Of a DNA stretch of 64,000 bases, positions 42,881 to 53,879 are shown piece after piece (within the stretch, counting starts at the first letter, position 1; each line of letters begins with the position of its first letter). The notes under the pieces are model-generated. The model was not told where the DNA came from and made no database searches. It was given only the letters and a program-made list of their open reading frames with translations. Origin of the DNA: Benincasa hispida (taxonomy: Eukaryota > Streptophyta > Magnoliopsida > Cucurbitales > Cucurbitaceae); NCBI RefSeq assembly GCF_009727055.1, contig NC_052358.1:41529337-41593336 (forward strand), in the 5' to 3' direction. The translations under genes were made by a program, and so were the position numbers.

Positions 42881-43628
42881 TTCAGCTGGGACTGGCGGAA
42901 ATTGAAGAAAAGTTCCCTGACAAATGCCTGTTGAAAGTTAAAGATCGAGAACCTTGGTATGCTGACATTGTCAACTACTTAACTACCAAGCAAATTTCTG
43001 AGGAGTTCAATGCCAAACAAAGAAAAAGGCTCGTACACGACAACAAGTTTTACTTCTGGGATGAGTCATTCCTTTACAAGCAGGGCCCTCATTTAATCAT
43101 GCGTCGATGTGTTCCTAAACTTGAGGTGCAACATATACTGTCTGAATGTCATGACTTCTTATATGGAGGCCACTTTGGAGGACAAAGAACTGCTGCAAAG
43201 GTCCTTCAAAGTGAGTACTTCTGGCCTATACTACTTAAAGACGCAAGAGACTATGTGATTAAGTGTGACTGGTGCCAACGCATAGGTAATATATCAGTGA
43301 GAAACACAACGCCCTTGAACAACATACTTGAGGTATAACTATTCGAAATTTGGGGTATTGATTTCATGGGGTCATTTCCCCCCCTCCTGTGGTCATCAAT
43401 ATATCTTGGTGGCAGTAAATTATGTATCAAAGTGGGTTGAGGTTCCAGCCTGTGCCAAAAGTGATGCAATGACTATTTCGAAATTCTTGACAAAATGCTT
43501 CTTCACATGCTTTGAAACACCCAGGGCATTAACCAGTGATGAATGTACGCATTTCATAGACTATATTTTCTCTAAGTTGCTTGCTAAATATAATGTTAAA
43601 CACAAGGTGGCCATGCATCCCACCGACA
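42881..43628 (+). pseudogene. Element B integrase, N-terminal and core part
   Basis: Open from 42700 to 43338 and again 43328-43628. It includes [40 protein letters not shown], then the zinc-binding HHCC domain ([20 protein letters not shown] with CDWCQRIGN). After a stop at 43338 the core follows: FEIWGIDFMGSFPP with the first catalytic Asp, ILVAVNYVSKWVEVPA, and ALTSDECTHF with the second Asp position. Cut at 43629 by a copia-family LTR just before the block with NGQVEISNREI-type sequence, which resumes at 47675. Confidence 0.88.
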
Positions 43629-44526
43629 TGTTGGGGTTGATGCCCTAAATCTCGTAGGGTCCTGTAGTTTGTAAACACGTGTATGAACAAACATTTGTGA
43701 TGTAATAATATGAGATATTTTCTTCACTTTTGTCTATGAAATATGAGATATTTTAGTTGCATTAACCACAAACCAATAAACTAAGATCCCTGGTTATCGT
43801 TGTAACTGAAGCACGTATGTGGCGACATATAAATGCATCATGCCTTAAGTGATAACCTAAATAGTCTATAGTATATGGATAAAGGAGGGAAACCTTATCC
43901 TGGTGACACTACGGATACGTCCCGCTTTGTAGATGTTACAAGTGTTGTAATGTGCTACAGATAGTTTGATCCTGATCATTCATGTAGAGACATGCGGGTG
44001 GAGGTATCTTATAGAAAGGAGTTTGTATAAGACCGGACCACGAAATGTTTAGTCTCGTTATATAACACCGATCATGATAGAGACTTTCATTTCACTAGGA
44101 TGACCAGAGGTAACATGACCTTAATACTGAGTGAGTTGGGAACTCCTACTTATGAGGGTGGTCCTTTGATTTGCATGGGTGCGAGTGGGCAGATCACCAA
44201 CTCAAACCTACCACTTTGGGGATTCGTCTGATTGATGAGCTAGGAACTCAGCTACAAAAGATGGAATTCACTCATTCCCTGAAGTAAGGTAAGTAGATAG
44301 ATTGCTCCCTTAAGGGCTTGATTCTGGGCTTGAACAATGTGGCGCCACACCTTCTCATGGCCTGAGAAGTGTTCACTCATAGTAGGACTATGATATATTG
44401 TCGTTAGAGGAATCAGTGGTACTTAAGGAGTGAGATGTAACTATAAAGGAAAAATGGTAAATTGGCTCAACTGTACTTACGAGTGATCTGTGAAGGGTTA
44501 TCGTCCTGTTGATTGGTATATACAAT

Positions 44527-46524
44527 TGTTGGATTTATGTCCTAAAACTCGTAGTTTGTAAATTAATAAATATATTTCGTTTTGTTTTTTTGATAAAGTT
44601 GTTATTGAAATTATAATCTTGAATCCAATAAACTAAGGTTCCGAGGCTATTTAATGTAATTTAACTTATGTAGTGACATAAATGTGGATCAAGTTCAAAT
44701 ATATAGCCAACATGGTCTATAGTATATGAATAAAATTGGGCACCTTATTCTGGGGACACTATGGATGCGGCCCACTTTGTAGATAGTACAAACGATGTGA
44801 TCCTGAATCGTTCATATAGAGATATGTGTGTGGGGTATCCTATGTAAAGAGTTTACATAAGACAGAACCATGAAATAGTCACTTTCTACGTTCTAAATGC
44901 CTTTTTTGTATAAAACTGACTATTTCGTTAATTGATGACCTAGGTAACTTAATCTTAATCCTGAGCTAACTATGAACTCCTATTCACTCAAAATTATTCT
45001 TAGATCTGCATAGGTGAGGGCGGCTCAATAACACTGGCCAATAAGCCTCCCATTTCAGGGTAAGATCGGGTGGATAGCTAGCAACATAGAGTGCAAGATG
45101 GAATTCACTCCTACCCGTTATAGGGATAGTAGATAGATTGTTCCCTTTATACTTGAATCCAGGTCTTGAACAAGGGGCCCCACCCTCTCCTTGGCCCGAG
45201 AGGGATTCGGTTTACAGGTTGGACCTTAAACCAATTGTTCATTAGAGGATTAGTTGAACTTAAGGAACAAGATGTAGTCTTGGGGGTAAAACGGTTTTTA
45301 TGACCTAGCCGAGATTACGAACAACCTGTGAAGGATTAATTTACTCATCATGGGTATATCAAATGGACACAAATATATCTATAGTGAGGGGAGTACAACT
45401 ACGGGACTTTAATGGAATGACCCATTAGTTAATGAATGTTGATTAGCTCCGTCTAAAGAGTTTAGCTAGCTAATCTTGGATCGTTGGAGCCCATGATCTA
45501 AAGGTCCATTAGGTTCCCTTACTAGCTCACATGGAATAAACTTAGAACAGTATGATAGAATAATTTGAATTGTTCGAATTAGGTAGAGAGAGAGAAATCG
45601 ACAAGTATATGTGATATAGTGGTCGGGCTTTTTTTTTAACATAGAGATACAACTTTAATATTTAAATTTGATTTAAATATCAAGAATATGAATACGTTCA
45701 TATTCGGAAGCTCGAAAAAGATGGAAATGGTCAAAGTTGTAAAAAGTCAAAGAGTTGACAATTGACTTTGAAAAGTCAAAACTTTGACCGACCTTATATT
45801 CAAATGTGATTTGAATTTTGAGAAAATGAATGCGGATTCATTCTCGGAAGGTCAAAATTAGTCAACACGTAAAAAATCATAAAAAGTCAAAATGTTGACT
45901 TTTTGGTCAAAGTTTGACTTTGACCAAATGACTATTTTGCCCTTGGACTATAGTTAGTGGGAAAATCCCAACTTTTGTTGGATAATTCCACTAACAAAAT
46001 AGTGGGCTAGGTGTGGGCTTATAGTGGAGACATTAAGCCCACTAAGTGAGTGGATTCTAGGTGTTGTTTTTTTGTGAAGTTTTTTCATGCAATTGTTGCA
46101 TGCCTTTTTTCTATAAATTGGGCTCTTCAATTTAGTTAAAATACTTTTGCCATTTTGAAAATTAGTTTTCTGATATTTGGGCTGGAAAATTACAACTTTG
46201 TGAAGAAAAAAAGGAAACACCCAAACCTACTCAAAATTCCATTTTTTATTTTCATCTTTTTTCTCTCTCTCGGTTCTCTTCATCCACCGAGTCCCACAAC
46301 CCGGTTCTGAGTCCAGAGGATAATAGGTCAATTCTAGTGGTGGTCCAAAAGAGTTCGGGTCGAGATTCAACGAGGAGAAGTGGCTTTCGGGAGCTTCAAA
46401 GGTAGCATCTCTACACTTTTAATTCACTGCTTTTCCTTCAATTGCATGCTATTTTCCTTTAATTTAGAAGCAATTAAAGTGTAATTAGGTCCCAATTCCG
46501 TTGCGTATGTCTCGTATTCCATCA
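44527..46524 (+). mobile_element. Inner copia-family solo LTR (1,998 bp)
   Basis: Begins TGTTGGATTTATGTCCTAAA and ends GTCTCGTATTCCATCA. The host LTR is recognisable on both sides (ttgattggtatatacaat on the left; ttgacatagaaatatatc on the right). Flanks read ACAAT and GAAAT, so the duplication has decayed or the border is slightly off. A distinctive part is a series of AAAGTCAA / TTTGACTTT segments at 45720-45930. Confidence 0.75.
45715..45935. repeat. 'aaagtcaa/ttgacttt' repeats in the inner LTR
   Basis: Many short copies of 'aaaagtcaaa', 'gttgac' and 'ggtcaaagt' in both directions. TTGAC is the core of the plant W-box (WRKY site), so it may be regulatory, but the low-complexity setting allows a trivial explanation. 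Confidence 0.5.
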
Positions 46525-47674
46525 GAAATTGACATAGAAATATATCTATATTGAAAAGAGTGCAGTTGTCGGTCTTTAGTGGAGTGCTCGACAGTTAACG
46601 AATGGTGGATATCGTAATTAAAGAGTTTAGTCAGTTATTCACGTACTGTTGGACCTTCAAGTTATAGGTATATAAGGTCCCCTTGATAGCTCAATGGATT
46701 CACATTGAGAATTAGTTTTTTGGTTAGTTTGAAGTGTTCAAATTAACAAGAAAGAATTTGATTATATATGATATAATTAAATTGATTCAATTATATGTGA
46801 TATAATTGATTTGATGTATTAGATATATTAGTTGGAGAAATTAATATAAATATGATTTATATTAAATAAAGGAGAAAAGAACTATGGTTTATATATTACA
46901 TACGATTTGATATTAAAACTATAGGTTATAAATATAATATAATAAATTAGTTATTATATTTATTTATAATAAAAACAATTGTGAGATAATTGTTAGTTGG
47001 TTATTTTCTTTTCTCTATTAACCGTGAAAGTGGGAGGTTATTTTTCAGTTTTAATAACTGTAGAATAAATTGAAAAGAGTTTTGATTTTTTGAAAAAATC
47101 TCAGTATTATTGCATACCAATCTCTCGAGTGAAAGAATGTTATACGATAGCCCTTCCGAGAGAGTAAACGACCAAGCGAGTTTGTTAGATGATTGTTCGT
47201 CATTACTAGACGATCAAGTATCCAGTGTCTATACATAGACTAACACTTACTCCCACTTACTCGATTGTTTAAACTCGATCGTATACATCCTCCTTCCTTC
47301 TATCAAATCCACATAGAGCCCACACCTTCTGGATTCTCACTCTGAGAATACCAAGGTATCCGAGTGGTTGTGTCGAGTGTTTCAGTTCCTGGATCTAACA
47401 GTTCAAAGAATTCACTGCTTGTTTGTTGCATTTTTTTATATTTTAGACTTTGTTGGGATACCTGGCTGGTGTAGATCGAGGGATACATGAAGAAGAGTTC
47501 TTCAAAGGTATGTCACTCGATTATTGTTGTTTTTTAAAAGAAAGCATGTTGTAATTTACTACATAATGTATAACTGTGATTGTATGTTTGTAAATGTTTT
47601 ATTATTTCACAATGGGCTTGGAAAGATCTTGCATCCGCTCACTGGTTCTCTTGAACAATAGTTCCTTCACGATA

Positions 47675-48286
47675 GACAAATGGACAAGTTGAAATTTGAA
47701 ATAGAGAAATCAAAAAAATTATGGAGAAGGTAGTCAATGCATTAAGAAAGGATTAGGTGCAGAGACTTGATGAAGCACTCTGGGCATATCGAACCGTGTT
47801 TAAAACACCAATAGGAATGTTCCCATATGCCCTAGTGTTTGGGAAAGCATGTCACCTGCCACTAGAGTTAATACACAAAGCATTTTAGGCGGTCAAGAAG
47901 TTAAACTTAGACCTGGAAGGCATTGGAGACAATCGAAAGCTACAACTAAACGAGTTGGATGAATGGTGGCTGAATTCATATGAAAATGCAAAAGTATACA
48001 AGGAGAAGACCAAACGTTGGCACAACCAATGCTTCGGTAAGAAAAAATTATTTGCTGGTAAAAAGTTTTTTTATTTAACTCGTGTTTACATTTGTTCCCA
48101 GGAAAATTAAAGTCTAGGTGGTCCGAACTATTCATCATCAAGGAAATATTTCCTCATGAAGTTGTTGAACTCACTCGAGAGGATAGATCAAATGCCTTCA
48201 AAGTAAATAGGCAAAGAGCCAAACCGTACTTTGAAGGGGATGCGGAGCGTTGTAAAACATTCATTGACTTATGCGAGCCTGCTTGA
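47675..48286 (+). pseudogene. Element B integrase, C-terminal part
   Basis: Resumes in the frame 'aat gga caa gtt gaa' (NGQVEI, then TGA where Ser is expected) with [76 protein letters not shown] and YKEKTKRWHN (to 48030), then a broken stretch and from 48092 FPGKLKSRWSELFIIKEIFP, VNRQRAKPYFEGDAE and stop at 48286. The ALWAYRT.FK..IG..PY.LV.GKACHLP block is typical of Athila/Tat integrase; the end LKSRW.GPF.I is the GPY/F-like module with GPF changed. No chromodomain. Confidence 0.9.
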
Positions 48287-48853
48287 AACTTGCATCGGAG
48301 TTGTCCCTGCGTGCAATTAGATACTTATATTCCAGGGACGCTTCCTTTTCTATGCTTTATTTTTCATTTCTATATATTATGCTTTCTTTATGTTCTTGTT
48401 TGAAATCTTGTTTGGTAGAGAAATTTTTAGTTTGTGGCTTTTGAATGTATGTTTGATATTGCTTGTTGACAAAGACAACCAAAATTGTGGTTAACTTGAA
48501 TTGGTGCATTAGAATCAGAACAACGCATGAACATGTATTGGAATAGGAAAATTCGTTATATCGGGAGGTAGACCACTCGAGTGTTTGAGTGGCCTCATGT
48601 GTATTTTTCCAAAACCGCATTAAATGTGCAGAGAAAACATCACATGTAACTGGCACGTGTCACATCTGTCCCCACTCTCTCTCTCCCCGTGTGTCTTCCT
48701 ATATAAACCTAGCCTTTTCCTCTTCAATTCTTCTTCTTCCTCCTTGCAATTTTTCCTTCTGCCCTAAGCTTTCTTCTTCCTTCCTCTTTGTCCATCTGCC
48801 TTGCTCTGGTCGTCATTCTTTCAAGAAATTTCAAGCTCTCTTCACCTGAAACA
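48287..48853 (+). other. Spacer after pol of element B with promoter-like signals
   Basis: No coding motif. At 48700-48706 is a TATA-like tatataa in 'cttcctatataaacctagcc', followed by a C/T-rich stretch (ttcctcttcaattcttcttcttcc) like the Y patch of plant core promoters, and 150 bases later the ATG of ORF3. Confidence 0.5.
48700..48706 (+). promoter_or_regulatory. Candidate internal promoter before ORF3
   Basis: tatataa with a C/T-rich initiator region about 30 bases downstream. Athila-type elements carry an extra ORF after pol, so a separate promoter would make sense, but only the sequence resemblance supports it. Confidence 0.4.
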
Positions 48854-49029
48854 ATGTCGGATGCCTCTGATAGCCAAAATGACACCGTGAGCTTTGCCGG
48901 AAACACCCTCGTAAGTTTTTTCTCTTCCCCTTCCATTTCACCTTCACCTTCTTCTACTTCATATTCACCTCTGTCCTCCAAGGCTGCTGCCTCTTCCTCC
49001 ACAAAGGGAACTCCCCAACCCAAGTCCGC
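48854..49029 (+). pseudogene. Element B third ORF, N-terminal Ser-rich part
   Basis: ATG in the context gaaacaATGTCGG. The frame reads MSDASDSQNDTVSFAGNTLV, then a Ser/Pro-rich part (SSPSISPSPSSTSYSP) and KGTPQPKSAD, where element D is inserted at 49030. 'ctcgtaagttt' at about 48906 could be a splice donor inside it. Athila-type elements have an extra post-pol ORF (env-like or 'putative plant transposon protein'), and its usual N-terminus is Ser/Pro-rich. The diagnostic part is not visible, so the assignment rests on position and composition. Confidence 0.5.
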
Positions 49030-49271
49030 TGATAGGTCTTATAAAGAGTTATGTTTTGTATACTAATTCCCTCAACTTTACTTCAATTTTTTGCTTAAAA
49101 TATCTATTTTGATAGGTAAATTCCAATCTGGACACAAACGGAGTTATTTTGAAGAATTTGGAGCTAAATCGAGCCAAATGACACCAAAGAATCACTTTAG
49201 AAGAAGAACCAAGACAAATTACCACATTTGCCCTCAAAAGGATCAACTCAACAAACTTTAGCAATACATGG

Positions 49272-49391
49272 AGCGTTGCAACGCTCCTCACAACACTAAG
49301 TTGGACGCTAGCTTGACGCTTGAAGGCAGAATGCACCCATTTGCTGCAAAATAGGGCAGCGTCGCGATGCTCTATGCAGCGTTGCAATGCT
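49272..49391. repeat. AGCGTTGCAACGCT palindromes in D LTR
   Basis: AGCGTTGCAACGCT at 49272-49285 is a perfect 14-bp palindrome. AGCGTTGCAATGCT lies at 49378-49391, and between them are 'cagcgtcgcgatgctct' and 'tagcttgacgc'. Counterparts are at 12696-12729 in the solo LTR. Confidence 0.8.
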
Positions 49392-50140
49392 AACCTTGGC
49401 GTCGTGACGCTACACCTGCAAATATAAATATTATTGTTTCATTTTCAACAGAGAAGAACGAGAAGAAAAATCATTTTTTTTTTTTTTTTGTTGATAAAGA
49501 AAGCTTAGATCAAAATTAGAGAGAAAATTTCACAATTTTGTGTTTGTATTGAGAGATTTCTTGCAATTTTGACAATTCCCTAATGAATTGCTTAATGGAT
49601 TTCATCATATTTTCAAGGATTTCTTCAAGACTACTCAAACTCTATGGCTAGGGAATTCTATATGTTGGGAGATCTTAATTCTAGGTTTAATTTTTTTGTT
49701 CTTTTATATGTTTTAATTTTTTTGCTCTTTTATATGTTTTCTTGAACTTTCTACATTCTTGAATGTTCTTGGGCTGAATTTGAATAGAAATTAATGGAGG
49801 ATAATTGACGCTTTGATTCCATTAAACTCTTGTATGTAATTCTTATTTGGAGGTATTGCATAATGGTGAGATAGGTTACAAAATTAAGGTTTCTTGTATT
49901 AATTAGGACTTTTCCGAAATTTAACTCTTGAATTTCTTAATTAGAACATTCATTCAACCATTCTTGAAATTTACTCTAATGTGTTTCTTGAATGTCATAA
50001 TCATGATAACACATGTCTTTAAAGCAATCTAAGAAAAGAACATGATAAATGCTATATTTAAGTGTTTTTTACTTAGATTAAGGCTAATCGATGTGATTCA
50101 TGTTAACTGACTATATGGACCTTTCCTTATTGGATTATGA

Positions 50141-51895
50141 TGAAGGAACCCAAACTTAAGGGAACTCTAAGCGGAAGTAAGATCGACCCAAATCCCATTT
50201 ATCATTGAATATAAATTTTACAGTAAAATAAGAAATAAGATATGCATTTATATATAAATTACAACATGCTATCAGAAAGGTTTTAGAAACATTACCTTTG
50301 AAGACTTTCTTCAAGAAAACTTCGAACAAGAACGAACACAACCACAAAGATTTCCTCGGTATTCTCAGGTTAAGAACCCAGGAGTTGTGGGCTCTGGCTA
50401 CTTTGGATTGAGGGAAACATAGTAAAGAGGAGAAAGAAGATTTGCAAATTGTTCAACAAAAATTCCAAAATAAATAACTCTTCTGTCTCTTTTCTCACTG
50501 TCAATCTCGATAATTAGTTTATTGGAAGAAGGAGACTCTCTCCTGTCTTTCAAGAACCAAATACCACAACTATAATATAACCTATACTTTCTTCTCTCTA
50601 ATATGGTATTTGATATAAATCACATTTATATTAAATTTAACAACTATGAATCCAATTCATAAAATAGTATTTGAATCATATTCAAATATTTATTTCCTCG
50701 CACTAAACTATAATATATCAAATACATTATAATAATTATATCTCATATAATTAAAATAATTTAATTATATCCCTCTAATAATTTGAACAATTCAAATTAA
50801 TCCAAAAACTGATTCTCAATTAATCCTATTGATCTACCAAGGGGACCTCATGGACTTGTAGCTTGGAGCTACAACAGTACATGAATAATTAATTAAACTC
50901 TTTAATTAAATTATTCACCATCCATTAACTATCGGACACTCCACTAAAGACTGACAGCTGCACTCTTCGCACTATAGATATATTTCCATGTCCATTGGAT
51001 ATAACCAATCAACAGTACGATGATCCTTCAAAAATTTATTGTAAGTACAACTAGGCCAAAATTATCGTTTTGCCCCTGTAGTTACATCTAACTTCTTAAG
51101 TACCACTGATCCCTCTAATGAACAAAATATTATAGTCCAACTATGACTAAACCCCTCTCGGGCCAGAAAAGGATGTGGCACCACATTGTTCAAGACCCGG
51201 AATCAACCCTTAAGGGAGCAATTTATCTACTTACCCCGACCTCGAGGAAGCAGTGAATTCCTTTTTGTGTAGTTTTGTTCCCAGCTCCTCAATCAGATGA
51301 ATTCTCAAAATGGTAGGCTTGTTGAGTCACCGATCTGACCACTCTCACCCATACAAATCAAATGACCGCCCTAATAGGCAGGAGTTCATACAAGATTCAG
51401 GTCATGTTACCTATTGTCATCCTGGTGAAATATAAGTCTCTGTTATGAACGGCGTTATATAATGAGATTAAGATTTCGTGGTCCAGTCTTATACAAACTA
51501 CTTTGTATAGAATATCCCCACTCACATGTCTATACATGAGTGATCAGAATCATATCATTTGTAGCATTTTACAACAATTGTAACACCTACAAAGCGGGTC
51601 GTATTCATAGTGTCACAAGGATAAGGTACCCAGCTTTATCCATCTACTACAAACCATTTAGGTTATCACTTAAACATAATCCACTCATATTTCTCTACAT
51701 ACATGTTTAAGTTACAAGATAACCTTGGATGTTAGTTTATTGGTTTGTGATTAATGCAACAAAAATTTCACATATTTTATTAAATAGACAATGATTTTGA
51801 ATAAAATATCATATATTTTATTAAATACACAATGAGTTTGTCAATAATGTTTACAAACTTAGGACCCTACGAGATTTAGGGCATCAACTCCAACA
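50141..51895 (-). mobile_element. Copia-family solo LTR in D's 5' LTR
   Basis: On the minus strand from TGTTGGAGTTGATGCCC (51895) to ...GGGTTCCTTCA (50141), 1,755 bp. Very similar in its start to the LTR at 43629 (both 'ttgatgccctaaatctcgtag'). The host words 'tattggat' lie at 50128-50135 and 51896-51903; five extra bases (tatga) separate the left one from the LTR, so the duplication is not clean. Confidence 0.82.
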
Positions 51896-52067
51896 TATTG
51901 GATGTTGAGTTTTCAAGTAATTGTTCAAGAATAATGGTAGGATTATACCTAGTAACAAGATTTCCCAAGAATCTTTTTCAATCAATTCTCTTCTCACAAA
52001 AATAGTAAGTTTGTGTTACAATTTGCCTTTATCTTTATTTTAGTTAGCGTTTAGTTTCTTTACAAAC

Positions 52068-52110
52068 AACCCCCTCTCCCCTCCCCCCTCCCTCCTCTCC
52101 CCCATACCCC
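52068..52110 (+). repeat. C-rich pyrimidine tract
   Basis: An almost pure C/T run (cccctctcccctcccccctc and onward). Simple-sequence tract inside the D LTR. Confidence 0.85.
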
Positions 52111-52286
52111 TATTACTATCTTTTTTAATTCAAACGTTATTTTTGACCAATTAATAGAGGTTCCTTTGGGATCGACCTCCTACTTCCACTTTAACTACAT
52201 GTTAGTTTTAGTAGTCATTGAGCATTATAAATTTCATTTGCTTAGGTAAGCTAAAACTAACGACACCTATTTTGCAACAACCAAAT

Positions 52287-52304
52287 TGGCATTGTTCTCA
52301 GGGA
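52287..52304 (+). other. Primer-binding site of element D (tRNA-Asp type, degenerate)
   Basis: tggcattgttctcaggga, five changes from TGGCGCCGTTGCCGGGGA. Confidence 0.7.
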
Positions 52305-52408
52305 ACTGTACAACTGGCCTTTAAGAATCTTTGAATTTCTTTTTTTTTTTTTTTTTAAGAAAAAGAAATAAAAACAAAAAAAATAGTTAGTTTGATTAAA
52401 CTACCCTT

Positions 52409-53860
52409 TTGTGCATGACCCACTCCACTCGAAGTGTGCTTTGTGATTTTGTTGTAGATATCGACCGTATAGAGAGAAGACCACAAAAGGAAAGAACAAG
52501 AAGAGAAGAAAGAGAATTTGAAGAATCGAGTCAAGAAGGGGAACCAATACAGACAAACACTATGGGTGAAGTAAGGGAGCAAATGTTAATAGAGGTTGTC
52601 GAGTTGGATTACACTCAACAATCGTTATGAATAGTATATCCGAAGAATACGATACCTTTTGAATTGAAACCCGACTTAGTTCATCTTTTACCCACTTTTT
52701 GAGGTAATCCAGGTGACGATCCATATAAACACATGAAAGAATTCCATTTGGTATGTAATGGTATGCGCCCACACAGGGTAACGCAAGAACAACTTAATCT
52801 TAGTACCTTTACCTTCTCCTTCAAGGATGTGGCCAAAAATTGGTTGCACTATTTGCCGACGGGATCGATTATGTGGAATGGTCTTAAGAAAAAAAATTTA
52901 GATTTTTTTTCCTGCATCTAAGGCTAATAATATTAGAAAAGACGTATATGAAATAAAGCAATTGATAGGAGAGTCCCTATATGAGTATTGGGAAAGGTAT
53001 AAGCAACTTTGTGCTTCCTTTCTCCATCACCAAATTTCTAACCAATATCTTATCCAGTGTTTCTATTCTTGATTGCTTCCATCTGAGCAGAGCAACATTG
53101 ATGCAGCCATCGGTGGAGCTCTAGTTGACAAAATGCCACCGAAGCTAGTGAGCTAATATCAACCATGGCGAAGAATTCATAGAATTTTGGATCAAGGCTC
53201 TCGAATATGATGTTGTTTAGGATAAAGAGGTTAGTGAGTTGAGAACTCAAGTATCTAATCTAGTTTCCCATTTTACTCAGGTTGCTCAAAGAGTACTTCC
53301 TCAAATTAAAATGTGTGGAGCATATGATATGGTTGGACATGCTTCTGAAGCTTACCCACAAGGTCAACCTCAAGTGAACGCAATAAGAGGTTTCCAAATG
53401 AAGTACGACCCCCACCGAAAAAATTATAACCAAGGGTGGCGAGATCATCCAAATTTCAAATGGAGATCTCAAGGGCAATATGAGAACTGGAATCATTCTT
53501 CTTCAAGCTCCTCAGTTATGTCTCTCGAGAATGTAGTGAAATCCCTTGCTGACCACTCTTTGAAATTTCAATAGGAACTCCACAATTTGCAAAAGGACAA
53601 CATACAACTTCAACAAGAAACCAAACAACTTCAACAAGACACAAAATCATTTCAACAAGAGACTAGACAAGGCTTCTTAAACTTGGGCATACAAATCATG
53701 CAACTTGTAATTGTGGTAAGCAAGCTTTAGATTAAATCATCCAAAAAGATTCCCGCTCAACCGAAGCATAAAAATGTAAGCACAATCACTCTAAGAAGCG
53801 GTGAGGAAATCCCCTCATCCTTTCAAGATGCAGATCTAGTTCAATCTCCTAGAAGTAAGA
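52409..53860 (+). pseudogene. Element D gag
   Basis: The region 52409-52627 reads a charged N-terminal part (RIERRPQKERTRREEREFEE). The gag domain follows with stops: FELKPDLVHLLPTF, GNPGDDPYKHMKEFHLVCNG, STFTFSFKDVAKNWLHYLPT, and a remnant of LIGESLYEYWERYKQLCASF (52955-53015). From 53239 VSNLVSHFTQVAQRV and a knuckle remnant CGAYDMVGHASEAYP, where the expected C..C.G.H....C keeps only the first Cys and the His. Then YDPHRKNYNQGWRDHPNFKW and a Gln-rich heptad-like part (LQQETKQLQQDTKSFQQETR, 53605-53670). Confidence 0.85.
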
Positions 53861-53879
53861 AAAGGTAATGAAAGAATAA

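Larger units (their letters stand above)
43629..47669 (+). mobile_element. Copia-family solo LTR in B integrase, itself interrupted
   Basis: Begins TGTTGGGGTTGATGCCC (43629) and ends AATAGTTCCTTCA (47669). Flanks are CGACA (43624-43628) and CGATA (47670-47674), a target duplication with one change. Its own sequence (43629-44526 and 46525-47669) is about 2.0 kb. It holds the family landmarks 'cttatacaaactcc'-type sequence near 44010 and CGATC-type motifs near 47145-47285. Another LTR (44527-46524) sits inside. Confidence 0.85.
28555..49029 (+). mobile_element. Element B: Athila-like Ty3/gypsy, plus strand, deeply nested
   Basis: 5' LTR (28555-30103), tRNA-Asp-type primer site, gag (30226-30915 and 39515 on), protease, RT, RNase H, integrase (to 43628 and from 47675 to 48286), then a third ORF (48854-49029) where element D is inserted. 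The primer site and domain order gag-PR-RT-RH-IN without chromodomain fit the Athila/Tat branch. Its 3' LTR is not visible in the window. Coding parts carry stops and frameshifts. Foreign DNA inside: 30916-39509, 43629-47669 and the D insertion at 49030. Confidence 0.85.
49030..52279 (+). mobile_element. 5' LTR of element D
   Basis: Begins TGATAGGTCTTATAAAGAG and ends CACCTATTTTGCAACA, eight bases before the primer site. Without the inserted LTR it is about 1.5 kb, matching the 1.38-kb solo LTR at 11573-12953. Carries AGCGTTGCAACGCT at 49272-49285, a C-rich tract at 52068-52110 and 'gacctcctacttccactttaa'-type sequence near its end. Confidence 0.85.
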
